This document shows positions 38,241 through 48,417 of a stretch of 64,000 nucleotides of DNA, one piece after another. This stretch comes from Synechococcales cyanobacterium C42_A2020_086. GTDB lineage: Bacteria > Cyanobacteriota > Cyanobacteriia > Elainellales > Elainellaceae. A program made the position numbers and the translations under genes. Each line of letters opens with the position of its first letter. Within the stretch, counting starts at the first letter, position 1. The stretch covers positions 1 to 64,000 of the forward strand of contig JACYLU010000003.1 in NCBI GenBank assembly GCA_015272325.1, written 5' to 3'. Under the pieces are notes generated by a model. It had not been told where the DNA came from and did no database searches. It saw only the letters and a program-made list of their open reading frames with translations.

Positions 38241-38459
38241 TCACCAGTACCTAGCCACCGTGCTTTGTCACCGTGAGGAGCGGCACCGCCGGCAGCAACC
38301 GAACCATCGCATCGACGGTTCCCTGGCTTGACGGGAAACCCCACCCTGTCCATTATGGGTAGCAAGATACAATGAAGGCAGTGACTTTGGCCTATCTATG
38401 GGCCGATTCGTTCAGCATAATCTAGCTCATTCAGCATCACACGAGGAGAGCCGCAGCGC

Positions 38460-40916
38460 ATGGGAAAGGTAGTTGGCATTGACCTAGGAACAACCAATTC
38501 CGTGGTTGCCGTCATGGAAGGCGGCAAGCCCGTCGTCATTGCCAATGCAGAAGGGATGCGGACGACACCTTCAGTTGTGGCGTTTACGAAAGACGGTGAG
38601 CGGCTCGTCGGGCAGATGGCGCGTCGCCAGGCCGTTCTCAATCCGCAAAATACCTTTTATGGCGTTAAGCGTTTCCTGGGGCGCAAATATAATGAGCTGA
38701 GTGCCGAGTCGAAGCGCGTTCCCTACACAATTCGCCGCGATGAAGCGACCGGCAATATCAAAATTAAATGCCCCCGGCTGCAGAAAGACTTTGCGCCCGA
38801 GGAGATTTCGGCGATGGTGCTGCGCAAGCTGGCGGAAGAGGCATCCCGCTATCTCGGTGAAGCGGTGACGGGAGCGGTGATTACGGTGCCCGCCTATTTC
38901 AACGATGCTCAGCGACAGGCGACGCGGGATGCTGGCCGCATTGCCGGGCTAGAGGTGCTGCGGATTCTCAATGAGCCAACCGCCGCTTCTCTCGCTTATG
39001 GACTTGACCGCCGCGACAATCAGACGATTCTTGTGTTTGATTTGGGAGGCGGCACGTTTGACGTCTCAGTGCTCGATGTAGGCGATGGCGTCTTTGAAGT
39101 CAAAGCGACGAGTGGCGATACCCAGTTGGGGGGTGCCGACTTCGATAAGCGCATCGTGGATTGGCTGGCTGATCAGTTCCAGGAAAAAGAAGGCATCGAT
39201 TTGCGGCGCGATCGCCAGGCATTGCAGCGGCTCATGGAAGCTGCCGAGAAAGCGAAGATCGAGCTATCGGGCGTTAGCTCCACCGAGATTAACCTGCCCT
39301 TCATTGCCGCGAGCGCAGATGGCCCCCTGCACCTGGAAACCCGCCTCACCCGCTCCCAGTTTGAAGATCTCTGTGTGGATCTGGTAAACCGGTTGCGGCA
39401 ACCCTTTAAGCAAGCGCTCAACGATGCCAGACTGTCTCCAGCCCAGATTGACGAAGTCGTGCTGGTGGGCGGTGCTAGCCGGATGCCGATGGTGCGGCAG
39501 CTGGTCCGCTCGCTGATTGACCGTGAACCGAACGAAAATGTGAATCCAGATGAGGTCGTCGCGGTAGGAGCGGCAATCCAGGCAGGCATTCTGACCCAGG
39601 AGGTGCAGGATATTCTGCTGCTGGATGTGACGCCGCTGTCACTAGGGGTAGAAACCATTGGTGGCGTCATGAAGAAGCTGATTCCGCGCAACACGACGAT
39701 TCCGGTGCGGCGCTCGGACGTCTTTTCTACCTCGGAAAACAATCAAACCATGGTGGAGATTCATGTTGTCCAGGGCGAGCGAGAAATGGCCGCCGACAAC
39801 AAATCGCTGGGGCGCTTCAAGCTGATGGGGATTCCACCTGCACCGCGCGGCATTCCTCAAATCACGGTGTCGCTTGACATTGACGCCAACGGCATTTTGC
39901 AGGTGACCGCACTGGACCGCACCACCGGCCGCGAGCAAGGGATCACGATCCAGGGAGCTTCCAACCTCAGCGATGCCGAGATCGACCGCATGATCGAGGA
40001 AGCTGAGCTGTATGCCGACGAAGACCGCCAGAAGCGCGACCGCATCGAGAAACGCACCAAGGCTGAAGCCCTTACCTTCGAGGCCGAGCGGCAATTGCGG
40101 GAAGTGGCGCTGGATTTCGGTATGCAGTTTGCCAGCTCCTACCGTCGCCGCATCGAGAATTTGGTGCAGGAACTGCGGGATTACCTGAAGCGCGACGATG
40201 ACCGCGGCATTGACACCGCTCAAGCGGACCTGCGCGACGCTATCTATGAACTGCAGCGGGAAGTCTACCAGCTAACGAAGGAAGATGAAGGCGACACCGA
40301 CTTCTTCGGCTCGATTCGCCGTACTCTCTCTAACCTAGGTGAAGAATTTTTCGGCGACGATGATGACTTTTATACCGATCGCCGCGACCCCTATGGGCGA
40401 GAGACTTATGGGCGAGACACCTATGGGCGGGATAATTACCGGGACAGCTACGAGCGGGATGCCTACGACCGCGACCCCTACCCACGGGATAGCTACAGCC
40501 GCGATGCTTATAGCCGCGACCCCTATAATCGAGATTATGAGCGGGATAGCTACAGCCAAAACTCCTACCCACAGCCTCCCTCACCCCGCGACGACTGGGA
40601 CTATGGCAGACGTGACGCCGACCGCCGCCGCGACGACTGGGATGACTATTCCCAGGATTATTCCCGAGATAGTGCCTCTCGCGACCGCCAAAACGGAGGT
40701 CCTTCCCGAGGGTCTGCCCGCGACAACCGCGACCCCTATGCCGACTCCTACAACCGCAGCAACCGAGGAGATCGCTATCCGGATGACCGCAGCGACCGTG
40801 ATTCCTATCCTCGCCGTGACGAGCGCCGTGCCTCCCCTCCCAATCGCCGTTTTCCCTCAAACGCCCCGTATAATGCGCCCGATGATGAGTGGGGTGATGA
40901 TGACGAATGGCTATAG
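38460..40916 (+). CDS. dnaK: Hsp70 chaperone DnaK paralogue with long disordered tail
   Basis: An 818-residue Hsp70. The ATPase domain shows [57 protein letters not shown] and [12 protein letters not shown]. The substrate domain follows ([16 protein letters not shown]...). After about residue 630 comes a tail of some 180 residues made of degenerate RDxYxRD units ([17 protein letters not shown]) rich in Arg, Asp and Tyr, ending [11 protein letters not shown]. Cyanobacteria hold several DnaK paralogues, and some carry extended C-termini; this one is unusually long. GAGGAG precedes ATG 38460. No CIRCE element is visible upstream. A J-domain gene follows 98 bp downstream. Confidence 0.95.
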   Translation: MGKVVGIDLGTTNSVVAVMEGGKPVVIANAEGMRTTPSVVAFTKDGERLVGQMARRQAVLNPQNTFYGVKRFLGRKYNELSAESKRVPYTIRRDEATGNIKIKCPRLQKDFAPEEISAMVLRKLAEEASRYLGEAVTGAVITVPAYFNDAQRQATRDAGRIAGLEVLRILNEPTAASLAYGLDRRDNQTILVFDLGGGTFDVSVLDVGDGVFEVKATSGDTQLGGADFDKRIVDWLADQFQEKEGIDLRRDRQALQRLMEAAEKAKIELSGVSSTEINLPFIAASADGPLHLETRLTRSQFEDLCVDLVNRLRQPFKQALNDARLSPAQIDEVVLVGGASRMPMVRQLVRSLIDREPNENVNPDEVVAVGAAIQAGILTQEVQDILLLDVTPLSLGVETIGGVMKKLIPRNTTIPVRRSDVFSTSENNQTMVEIHVVQGEREMAADNKSLGRFKLMGIPPAPRGIPQITVSLDIDANGILQVTALDRTTGREQGITIQGASNLSDAEIDRMIEEAELYADEDRQKRDRIEKRTKAEALTFEAERQLREVALDFGMQFASSYRRRIENLVQELRDYLKRDDDRGIDTAQADLRDAIYELQREVYQLTKEDEGDTDFFGSIRRTLSNLGEEFFGDDDDFYTDRRDPYGRETYGRDTYGRDNYRDSYERDAYDRDPYPRDSYSRDAYSRDPYNRDYERDSYSQNSYPQPPSPRDDWDYGRRDADRRRDDWDDYSQDYSRDSASRDRQNGGPSRGSARDNRDPYADSYNRSNRGDRYPDDRSDRDSYPRRDERRASPPNRRFPSNAPYNAPDDEWGDDDEWL

Positions 40917-41014
40917 ATGGCTATAAACCAGTCTCAAAGACGGTCTCAGCCTTCTGGACCTTCTCGCCCGCTCGCACCACCAATCTTCCATCCTGATTCC
41001 TGTGTAACCTCTCC

Positions 41015-41965
41015 ATGCAAAACTTTCGAAATTACTACGCGATTTTGGGAGTTTCCAGAGACGCAACGATTGAAGAGATCAAAAAGTCCTATCGCAAATT
41101 GGCACGCAAGTATCACCCGGATATGAATCCGGGAGACAAAGCTGCTGAGGAAAAATTTAAGGACCTAGGGGAAGCCTATGAAGTCCTGTCGGATGCTAGC
41201 AAGCGGGCCCAGTACGACCAATACAGCCGCTTCTGGAAGCAGAGTGGCTTTCAAGGCAGCGCACCGCGAGCCAAAACTTGGGGCAATCGCTCGGGGAATC
41301 GCGACGATGACATGGATTTCAGCCAGTTTCGCGATTTCAACTCGTTTGTAGATGAGCTGCTGAACCGTCACCCCGAGAAAACCAGTACCACTACTGAGCG
41401 CGACCCCTACCGACCCGGCAAAACCAAAACCGCCTACACGGTGTCTCGCCCTAGCCCCCGCAACGCGGAAGCGCGGCTGACCGTGCCTCTAGAACGCGCT
41501 TATACGGGCGGTCGGGAACGAATTCGCCTTGAAGACGGCCGCTCGCTAGAAGTGAACATGCCAGGGGGAATGATGACCGGGCAAAAAATTCGTCTGCGTG
41601 GGCAGGGCGTGGCTGGAGGCGATTTATTTTTGAATATCGAAGTGCCGCCCCATCCTTTTTTTAAGCTGGATGGTATCGATATTTATTGCCAGTTGCCGAT
41701 TACCCCCAGCGAGGCGGTCTTGGGTGGACCGATCGAAGTGCCGACCCTAGATGGGTTAGTCAAAATGATGATTCCGGCCGGGGTTCGCTCGGGGCAAAAG
41801 CTGCGGCTCGGCGGCAAAGGCTACCCCATTGAGGGCGAGCGCGGCGATCAGATTGTAGAAGTCCAGATTGTGACGCCTCGCGACCTCTCTCCTACCGAAC
41901 GCGAACTCTACGAGAAGCTGCGCCAGCTCGAAACCTTCAATCCCCGCGCTAATCTGCCGGTGTAG
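41015..41965 (+). CDS. dnaJ: DnaJ-family co-chaperone (CbpA-like)
   Basis: A 316-residue class-B Hsp40. The J domain (1-70) has [31 protein letters not shown] with the HPD motif that stimulates Hsp70 ATPase. A Gly-poor, Ser/Arg-rich linker (75-140) contains [16 protein letters not shown]. Two beta-sandwich substrate domains follow (about 150-300: [39 protein letters not shown]). There is no cysteine-rich zinc domain, so it is the DnaJ-type II/CbpA layout. Same strand and close to the dnaK paralogue, so the two probably act as a pair. Confidence 0.93.
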   Translation: MQNFRNYYAILGVSRDATIEEIKKSYRKLARKYHPDMNPGDKAAEEKFKDLGEAYEVLSDASKRAQYDQYSRFWKQSGFQGSAPRAKTWGNRSGNRDDDMDFSQFRDFNSFVDELLNRHPEKTSTTTERDPYRPGKTKTAYTVSRPSPRNAEARLTVPLERAYTGGRERIRLEDGRSLEVNMPGGMMTGQKIRLRGQGVAGGDLFLNIEVPPHPFFKLDGIDIYCQLPITPSEAVLGGPIEVPTLDGLVKMMIPAGVRSGQKLRLGGKGYPIEGERGDQIVEVQIVTPRDLSPTERELYEKLRQLETFNPRANLPV

Positions 41966-42154
41966 CCCTAGTGAACAGCCTTTGCTCAGTCTACCCAACG
42001 GCAAACTCTACGAAAAATCTACCGATGGGTAGAGCGGTGTTTACCTAACCTTAACCAATTCGCTAGCTATCCTTTAAAGCAGACGTCGGCTCCGGTACGC
42101 TATGCATGGAAGAGAGCCACGACTCCAGGGTAAACCAGCCGAGGAATTTTGCCG

Positions 42155-43699
42155 ATGTCCGTTCAGCCGCCCGATATTATCTTTTTGGTGCTCGACACCC
42201 AGCGCGCCGATCGCCTTTCTTGCTATGGCTATCCGCTGGAAACCTCGCCCCACCTCGACCGCTTGGCAGCAGAGGCAACCCTATTTCAGCAGGCGATTGC
42301 TCCTGCGCAGTGGACGGTACCCTCCCATGCCTCGATGTTTACGGGTGTTTATCCTTCTGAGCATCAAACCTTGCAGTCCTATTCAGTTCTGCCAGATCAT
42401 CTGCCGACCTTGGCAGAGCGGTTGCAGGCGGGAGGCTACTTTACAGCAGGCTTTTGCAACAATCCGCTAGTGGGGGTGATCAACAATGGCTTGCGGCGCG
42501 GCTTCTATAGTTTTCTCAACTATAGCGGGCTGCTCACCTCGCATCCGAACCAGGCTGGTATTTCTCCAAATCTGCTGGATCGCTATCGCCAGTCGTTTAA
42601 GGGGATGGTAGCAGGTCTGCTGAATCAGGTGCAGGATGCCTTTGCTCGCTCGGATCTGCTGTTTGCCCTGTCACTATCGCCACTCATGGTGCCGATCTGG
42701 CAGACGGCGCTCAGCTTTAAGGGCAACACCGCCAAATCCCTCGACGATGCGGCCCGGCTGCTGATCGATCGCCCCGCTCTCGATGCCGACCAGCCGATCT
42801 TCGCGTTCATTAACTTGATGGGCACCCACATGCCCTACCATCCGCCGCGCCGCTATGTAGAGCGATTTGCCCCCCATCTGCTGCGCGACAAAGCTGCCCA
42901 ACGCTACCTGCGCCAGTTCAACAGCGATGTCTATGGCTGGCTTGCCCCCCTTGCCACCGAACTGAACGAGCATCAAGCCAAGACGCTGCACGGCATGTAT
43001 GATGCCGAAGTAGCCTACCAGGACGAATTGGTGGGCACCTTCCTGGAGCGGCTACACCACGCTGGCGTTCTCGATCGCACGCTGATAGTCGTTTGCTCGG
43101 ATCACGGCGAGCATTTGGGCGAAAAAGAGTACATCGGACATTCCCTGACGCTGTATAACGAGCTGGTTCATGTGCCGTTAATAATCCGCGACCCGAGTGG
43201 CAATTTGCCTCGCGGCACCCGCCTCAGCCATCGCGTGTCCACCCGGCGTCTGTTTCACACTGTACTGCAGGCAGCGGGTCTGGCAACCCCCGAGGAAGCA
43301 GCCCTTAGTCTGGTTCATAGTACAACCTGCGACCCCGAGCACCACTGGGTGTTTGCTGAAGCGATTCCGCCGCAAAACGTGCTGAACCTGCTGCAAAAGC
43401 GCAATCCAGAACTGATTGCGGCCCGCTCCTGCGATCAGCCGCGGCGAGCCGTCTGGAGGGGCGATCACAAGTTGATCGCTACTGGCGATCGATTCATCGA
43501 ACTCTACGATGTGGGTACTGATCCCAGTGAAGCGCTTAACCTCAGCGCCATCTTGCCGGAAAACGTGGAAGTCTTGCAGGACTGTCTAGAAACCTTTGCC
43601 GTGCAACGACAGACGACGCAACTGCCCCGATACGCTGTGGGCTTTGACGATCCGGAAGTGCAGCGCCGCCTGCGAGATCTCGGCTATTTAGAAGATTAG
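42155..43699 (+). CDS. Sulfatase-fold hydrolase of the alkaline phosphatase superfamily
   Basis: A 514-residue protein. DIIFLVLDTQRADRLSCYGY provides the first metal Asp; the nucleophile region is QWTVPSHASMFTGVYPSEHQ, and the second metal site is VVCSDHGEHLGEK. True sulfatases have Cys or Ser in C/S-x-P-x-R, converted to formylglycine; here the aligned residue is Thr (T-V-P-S-H), so phosphodiester or phosphonate-ester hydrolysis is as likely as sulfate removal. No signal peptide, so the protein is predicted cytoplasmic. ATG 42155 has GAGGAA eight bases upstream. Three bases separate it from lgt, and a second alkaline-phosphatase-superfamily gene follows lgt at equal spacing. Confidence 0.88.
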   Translation: MSVQPPDIIFLVLDTQRADRLSCYGYPLETSPHLDRLAAEATLFQQAIAPAQWTVPSHASMFTGVYPSEHQTLQSYSVLPDHLPTLAERLQAGGYFTAGFCNNPLVGVINNGLRRGFYSFLNYSGLLTSHPNQAGISPNLLDRYRQSFKGMVAGLLNQVQDAFARSDLLFALSLSPLMVPIWQTALSFKGNTAKSLDDAARLLIDRPALDADQPIFAFINLMGTHMPYHPPRRYVERFAPHLLRDKAAQRYLRQFNSDVYGWLAPLATELNEHQAKTLHGMYDAEVAYQDELVGTFLERLHHAGVLDRTLIVVCSDHGEHLGEKEYIGHSLTLYNELVHVPLIIRDPSGNLPRGTRLSHRVSTRRLFHTVLQAAGLATPEEAALSLVHSTTCDPEHHWVFAEAIPPQNVLNLLQKRNPELIAARSCDQPRRAVWRGDHKLIATGDRFIELYDVGTDPSEALNLSAILPENVEVLQDCLETFAVQRQTTQLPRYAVGFDDPEVQRRLRDLGYLED

Positions 43700-43702
43700 C
43701 TT

Positions 43703-44584
43703 GTGCCGTTGCTGTTCTGGACCCTTGCCCCCTCGTTGCTGCTGATTATGTATCCTCCCGTTGATCCGGTTATTGTGCGATTTGGTCCGATTGTCCTCCG
43801 CTGGTACGGGCTGCTGATGGCCGTCGCCATTATTGTCGGTGCTCAGATTGCTAGCCGCGAACTGACCCGCAAAGGGCAAAAGGCGGATGATTTTTGGGAC
43901 ATGCTGCTCTGGGTTCTAATTCCTGCGTTTATTGGAGCACGGCTCTATTACGTCTTTATTCAGTCGCCTCGCACTGCTGAAGGAGTGAGGTATTATCTGT
44001 CCAATCCATTGGCAATTTTGCAAATCTGGGACGGCGGCATCCACATTTTTGGAGCGTTCATTGCCGGTGGTTTGGCGCTTTGGCTTTACGCTCGTATCCG
44101 TCAATTGCCACTGCTGAAGTATCTGGACGCCATTGCTCTCGGGCTGCCCCTAGCGCAAGCCATCGGACGCTGGGGCAACTTCATCAACCAGGAACTATAT
44201 GGACCGCCCACAACCCTGCCCTGGGGGCTGCAGATCGACTCTGATCACCGCATCCCGCCCTACCAGGATCTCATTGCTTATCCCGAAACGGTGCGGTTTC
44301 ATCCTCTATTCCTCTATGAATCCTTGTGGAATGTGATCGGGTTTGGGCTGCTGTTTTGGATCTCGCGGCGATGGGAGCGTCAGCTTAAGGATGGGGATTT
44401 GGCGCTGCTCTATTTCATTTGGTATCCTACAGGGCGATTTTTTATTGAATTTCTCCGCACCGACTCTTGGTTTTTTCCAGGCACCCCCTTCAATGTTGTG
44501 CATATTCTCAGTTTGATTGCTGTTCTGGGATCGATCATCACGCTTTATCGTCGTCATCGATCGTCCCAACCTCATTCGGTTTGA
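43703..44584 (+). CDS. lgt: Prolipoprotein diacylglyceryl transferase Lgt
   Basis: A 293-residue, seven-TM enzyme that moves diacylglycerol from phosphatidylglycerol to the lipobox cysteine of prolipoproteins, releasing glycerol phosphate. Conserved blocks: RWYGLLMAVAIIVG, the signature GRWGNFINQELYGPPT with the catalytic Arg/Asn region, HPLFLYESLWNVIGF and GRFFIEFLRTDSW. GTG 43703 follows the previous stop after three bases, implying translational coupling; later starts are possible. Substrates in this window include the CmpA-type and carbonic anhydrase lipoproteins. Confidence 0.95.
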   Translation: MPLLFWTLAPSLLLIMYPPVDPVIVRFGPIVLRWYGLLMAVAIIVGAQIASRELTRKGQKADDFWDMLLWVLIPAFIGARLYYVFIQSPRTAEGVRYYLSNPLAILQIWDGGIHIFGAFIAGGLALWLYARIRQLPLLKYLDAIALGLPLAQAIGRWGNFINQELYGPPTTLPWGLQIDSDHRIPPYQDLIAYPETVRFHPLFLYESLWNVIGFGLLFWISRRWERQLKDGDLALLYFIWYPTGRFFIEFLRTDSWFFPGTPFNVVHILSLIAVLGSIITLYRRHRSSQPHSV

Positions 44585-44587
44585 TCA

Positions 44588-46003
44588 ATGACTTCATCAC
44601 CCTTGTCGTCTCGGATCCATTCCCCCCGACTGCTGATTATTGGGTTGGATTGCATGGAGCCGTCGCTGGTATTTGAGCAGTGGCGAGCCGATTTGCCCCA
44701 CCTGTCGCGATTGATGAGCTTAGGCAGCTATGGACGGTTGGAAAGCTGCATTCCGGCAATTACCGTTCCCGCCTGGAGCTGCATGATGAGCGGGCGCGAC
44801 CCTGGAGAACTAGGCATCTACGGCTTTCGCAACCGGCGGGATCGCGGCTACCAGAGCATGGCGATCAGCGATGGGCGAGCGGTTCGGGTGCCCCGTTTGT
44901 GGGATATATTAGGAGACGCCGGCTGGACCGTGGGCGTGCTCAGCGTCCCTGGCACCTCACCTCCTCCTGCGGTCAATGGCTGTCTCGTCTCTTGCTTCCT
45001 AACGCCCAATCCGGAGGTACCCTACACCCATCCTCCCGAGCTAGCAGCCCAGATCCAGAACTGGTTCCCGAAGTTTCTTTTGGATGTGCCGGAGTTTCGC
45101 TCCGAGGAAAAAGACCGAATTCTTAACAGCATTTATGCCCTCTGCGATCAGCGGTTTACCCTTGCCGAAAAGTGGTTGGCCCAATCCTGCTTTGACTTTC
45201 TGATGCTGGTGGATATGGGCGTAGACCGCATCCATCATGCCTTCTGGAAAGCGATGGACCCACGCCATCCCCACTATCAGCCGGATTCTCCCTATGCCAA
45301 CGCCATTCACGATTACTATTGCTACATCGATCGCCGGATCGGGGCGCTGTTGCAGCAGTGTAGCGATCAAACTGCCGTCTTGGTGGTCTCGGATCATGGC
45401 GCTCAGCCGCTGATGGGCGGTATTTGCTTGAACGAATGGTTGATCCAGCAGGGCTATCTTACCTTGGCAGAGCCGGTCACAGAACCCCTGCCCCTCGATC
45501 GGGCTGCCGTAGACTGGAGCCGTACTCAGGCCTGGGCTGCGGGCGGCTACTATGGGCGGATTTTTCTGAATGTGCAGGGTCGGGAACCCGAGGGGGTGGT
45601 GCCGCTCGCCCAGTATGAGCAGGTACGGAACCAGCTCGCCGAGCAGTTGCAGCAGCTTCCTCACCCGTCCGGGTCCTCGCTGAACATCCGAGTGTTCCAG
45701 CCGCAGCAGATCTATCAAAAAGTACGGGGAGTCGCGCCCGACCTGATCGTGTATTTCGACGATTTAGCCTGGCGCTCGATTGGCACCGTTGGCGGCGGAA
45801 CGCTATACACCACCGAGAACGACACCGGTCCCGATGATGCCAATCATGCCCCCTTTGGGCTGATGATTTTCTATGACCCACAGCGGCCGCAGCAGGGGCA
45901 GATCATTGAAGGGGCGCAGCTCTACGACATCCTGCCAACGCTGCTAGCTCGCTACGGCATCGCCGCTCCTCCCGGACTGCGCGGCAAGGTATTGCCCGTT
46001 TAG
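44588..46003 (+). CDS. Type I phosphodiesterase/alkaline phosphatase superfamily protein
   Basis: A 471-residue protein. LLIIGLDCMEPSLVFEQW gives the first metal Asp, ESCIPAITVPAWSCMMSGRDPGELGIYGF holds the Thr nucleophile, FLMLVDMGVDRIHHAFW and LVVSDHGAQPLMGGI supply the second metal site, and DTGPDDANHAPFGLMIF the final His. These features fit nucleotide pyrophosphatase/phosphodiesterase-type enzymes; the substrate is unknown. No signal peptide. It starts three bases after lgt. Co-transcription with lgt and another member of the superfamily hints at envelope-lipid phosphate chemistry, but that is inference. Confidence 0.88.
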   Translation: MTSSPLSSRIHSPRLLIIGLDCMEPSLVFEQWRADLPHLSRLMSLGSYGRLESCIPAITVPAWSCMMSGRDPGELGIYGFRNRRDRGYQSMAISDGRAVRVPRLWDILGDAGWTVGVLSVPGTSPPPAVNGCLVSCFLTPNPEVPYTHPPELAAQIQNWFPKFLLDVPEFRSEEKDRILNSIYALCDQRFTLAEKWLAQSCFDFLMLVDMGVDRIHHAFWKAMDPRHPHYQPDSPYANAIHDYYCYIDRRIGALLQQCSDQTAVLVVSDHGAQPLMGGICLNEWLIQQGYLTLAEPVTEPLPLDRAAVDWSRTQAWAAGGYYGRIFLNVQGREPEGVVPLAQYEQVRNQLAEQLQQLPHPSGSSLNIRVFQPQQIYQKVRGVAPDLIVYFDDLAWRSIGTVGGGTLYTTENDTGPDDANHAPFGLMIFYDPQRPQQGQIIEGAQLYDILPTLLARYGIAAPPGLRGKVLPV

Positions 46004-46021
46004 GGGGTTCTGTAGGTCCCT

Positions 46022-47227
46022 CTAGAGCTGCACCAGCGATGGATAGGAGGCAATTAGCTCATCACGGCTGAGGCTGTCATTCTCGTCTTGCGGCGTCCAG
46101 AGCAGTTCGTAGATCAGCAAATACTCGGGCGGAATTGCCCCCAAGCGTTTAAGTGCATCAGAGAGCGACTGCACCGAACGCACCTCGCCAATCAACGGAC
46201 GATCATGTGCCGTGCCGACCAGCAGCGTCACCACAATATAGCTAGCGGGCTGGCTATCCGGAGCAGAGGGCATGGCTTGCCGCCGCACCTGTCCACCGAT
46301 GTTCACCAGCGTCTCGGTGCTGAACTTGCTGCGCTCTTCGATCGAGAGCTGCTCGAACCGCTGGGCTGCCACTTCGCGATTGGGCACCGTCAGCGACTGC
46401 GCGCGGGCGTGCGTCCAGTATTGCGGCGAACGCAGCAGCGCCAACACCGTTTCTCGCAGCAGTTCCGAGACGCCTTCTCGGGTTTCCAGATGGGCACGAA
46501 CGGCCAACTCGTTGAGGTGGCGCTGTAGATCTCTCGCCTCAGCCAGCAGAGCAATTTGCAGTTCCGTCACCGTAACAATCGAATTGGTCAACTCGTTTAC
46601 AGATCCGGGAGCCGCCGAGCGCGACTGCGACCCCAGACGGATATAGTTCAGCACAATTGGCAGCACCGTAAACCCCAGCACAAACAGCAGGAAAATAAAC
46701 CCAATATCTAGTCCACCGTCCGTATCGGTCGCATCGTCTGGAGCGTAATTGGGACTGGGAACGTAGCTAGGTGCAGGTAAGGGAATGATCACCGGACCGG
46801 GAACTGGCTGCGGGTAATCGCTGCGGGGATAGGGACGACGAGGTGCCGCGTCGTAGTCGTAGCCATAGCCCGAACCGTAACCCGAACCATAGTCGGAATA
46901 ACTGCGAGAATAAGGGCGACTCGGCAACGCCGGAGCCGAAGGAGCAGGCTGGCTAAAGGTGCCGCCCCGTGCTCGACCGCCGCTAACCGCCGACTCGGTG
47001 AACGCTCCAGATTGCAGGTGAATCGGGTCATCGACCGTCGCGGAATGCTCTTCTCCAGTCACTTGAGCCACTTTCTGAGACGCTATCTGCGCTTGAGCCA
47101 ACCGACTCTGACCGTTGAGATCCGGATTGACCAGTACATATAGACAAATCCAGCTAACCAAACTCAAAACCAAAGTGGCGAGCCATATGAATCTCCATTG
47201 ACGATGATTTTTCAGATAATTTTCCAT
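46022..47227 (-). CDS. DUF1517 family membrane protein (FLAP1-like)
   Basis: A 401-residue protein. An N-terminal TM segment (WRFIWLATLVLSLVSWICLYVL) is followed by a low-complexity Ser/Tyr/Gly/Pro stretch (YSDYGSGYGSGYGYDYD) and a second TM (DIGFIFLLFVLGFTVLPIVL). The conserved DUF1517 domain follows: TVTELQIALLAEARDLQRHLNEL, LRETVLALLRSPQYW and a C-terminal YIVVTLLVGTAHDRPLIGEV. Chloroplast FLAP1, a thylakoid/envelope protein affecting photosynthesis in changing light, belongs to this family; a similar thylakoid role here is inferred. ATG 47227. Convergent with the phosphodiesterase gene. Confidence 0.88.
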   Translation of the reverse strand: MENYLKNHRQWRFIWLATLVLSLVSWICLYVLVNPDLNGQSRLAQAQIASQKVAQVTGEEHSATVDDPIHLQSGAFTESAVSGGRARGGTFSQPAPSAPALPSRPYSRSYSDYGSGYGSGYGYDYDAAPRRPYPRSDYPQPVPGPVIIPLPAPSYVPSPNYAPDDATDTDGGLDIGFIFLLFVLGFTVLPIVLNYIRLGSQSRSAAPGSVNELTNSIVTVTELQIALLAEARDLQRHLNELAVRAHLETREGVSELLRETVLALLRSPQYWTHARAQSLTVPNREVAAQRFEQLSIEERSKFSTETLVNIGGQVRRQAMPSAPDSQPASYIVVTLLVGTAHDRPLIGEVRSVQSLSDALKRLGAIPPEYLLIYELLWTPQDENDSLSRDELIASYPSLVQL

Positions 47228-47340
47228 AGGATTTATCCTGTGTCATTTTCGTTTGAATTCTAAAACCCATTCTGGATCAGCCGCACTGGTCAGCCAGGCA
47301 ATTGTCACGATATCGATCGCAAGGCCATACCGCTAGATTA

Positions 47341-48057
47341 CTATGCTTGCTCGGGCCATGAAAGCACCTGCAATTCTGGCCAGCGTGCTCGTACTATCTT
47401 CGCTAAGGCATTTAGCCCCCACTGCTCGCTGCGGCGATGTCCAACCGCGATGACATCCATTCCCGTGGCTGCAACGGCGGCTGTGGCGGACACACGAAAC
47501 TGTCCGGTGATGTAGAGATCCACCTGACGCTCATAGGCATCCTGAATCAAGGTGGCAGTCATTGCCCCAACCACCGCCACGCGAGTGACTATGCGGCTGC
47601 TCGAATTGCTGCATCGTATCTCCTCGACGCCGTTGAAGACTGCCATAACCTGACGACAATAGGCTGCCATGTCCTGCGGTGCGATGGTGCCAATCATACC
47701 AATGCAGCGACCGGCTTTCTCGCCCAATGCCTCTAGATCAGCCATGCCGAGGGCAGTCGCTAGATGCGGATTAAAGCCGAGGGTGAGGTGTTCGTCGAAC
47801 GCCAGATGATAAGCCAGAACTCCAATATCAGACGGAAGCAGCAGAGCATCCAATTTCCAGGGACGATGCAGCCACAGAGCATCAAGCTGATGGATAGTAA
47901 CCCAGTCGGGTAAGGATGGCTCTGGGTCTAGCAGCAGCCCCAAGCGGCGAATCGGACGACAGGACGGGCGGTAAATTCCGTTGATGTCGTCTGGATACGC
48001 TGCGGCACCCATGAAGCGATCCAGAAAATTGGCAAGTTCAGGTAAGGTTGTGACCAA
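47341..48057 (-). CDS. Nif3-like dinuclear metal centre protein
   Basis: A 238-residue protein of the Nif3/YbgI/DUF34 family, which forms hexameric toroids with a two-metal site. Visible family parts: the N-terminal PELANFLDRFM, DVIAVGHRRSEQWGLNALA with the late His/Glu ligands, and AYHLAFDEHLTLGFNPHLA. The early HHP motif is not intact (LHRPWKLDALL), so metal binding may be altered; a divergent subgroup. Biochemical role is not settled for the family. The first codon is TTG 48057 as read; no ATG gives a better start. It lies between two unrelated minus-strand genes. Confidence 0.78.
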   Translation of the reverse strand: MVTTLPELANFLDRFMGAAAYPDDINGIYRPSCRPIRRLGLLLDPEPSLPDWVTIHQLDALWLHRPWKLDALLLPSDIGVLAYHLAFDEHLTLGFNPHLATALGMADLEALGEKAGRCIGMIGTIAPQDMAAYCRQVMAVFNGVEEIRCSNSSSRIVTRVAVVGAMTATLIQDAYERQVDLYITGQFRVSATAAVAATGMDVIAVGHRRSEQWGLNALAKIVRARWPELQVLSWPEQA

Positions 48058-48172
48058 AGGTTGTAACTACCAGGGCATCTCAGCGACAGCCCAACTCCTC
48101 CCCATCTTCTAGCCTCTGTGGCGGCGAAGCTTATATCGGAGGGAATAGGTTGGCGAGGGACGTTGACCAGAA

Positions 48173-48367
48173 TCACTCTATGCGCCAGAAGAACAGCACG
48201 ATTGCCGCTCCCCCGCAGTTGAGCACGAGCAACCCTAGCAGGATCCACAGTCCATACACAGCAATCGTTTTGGGAAACAGCCAGGACAGCAACAGCGTTT
48301 GCCCCAGGGCAACACTGCTACCCGTGATCAGGGCAACGAGCAACGTGGTGAGTCGCTGAGAGTTCAT
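48173..48367 (-). CDS. Small two-helix membrane protein
   Basis: A 64-residue protein with two hydrophobic helices (TTLLVALITGSSVALGQTLLLSWLF; AVYGLWILLGLLVLNCGGAAIVLFF) joined by a short loop. ATG 48367 (MNSQRLTT) is preferred over an upstream in-frame codon at 48394. It is 115 bp from the Nif3-like gene and 50 bp from purB on the same strand. No known family; a plausible but unconfirmed small gene. Confidence 0.6.
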   Translation of the reverse strand: MNSQRLTTLLVALITGSSVALGQTLLLSWLFPKTIAVYGLWILLGLLVLNCGGAAIVLFFWRIE

Positions 48368-48417
48368 GGCCGCAGGTGGGTGTAGACTATGCAAACCCTA
48401 ACAAACCCCAACAAATC

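Noticed and set aside
38241-38459. CIRCE-type heat-shock element ahead of dnaK
   Set aside because: The TTAGCACTC-N9-GAGTGCTAA pattern is absent.
42155-43699. Formylglycine sulfatase assignment
   Set aside because: The Cys/Ser required for formylglycine is Thr in the T-V-P-S-H motif, so only the superfamily is claimed.
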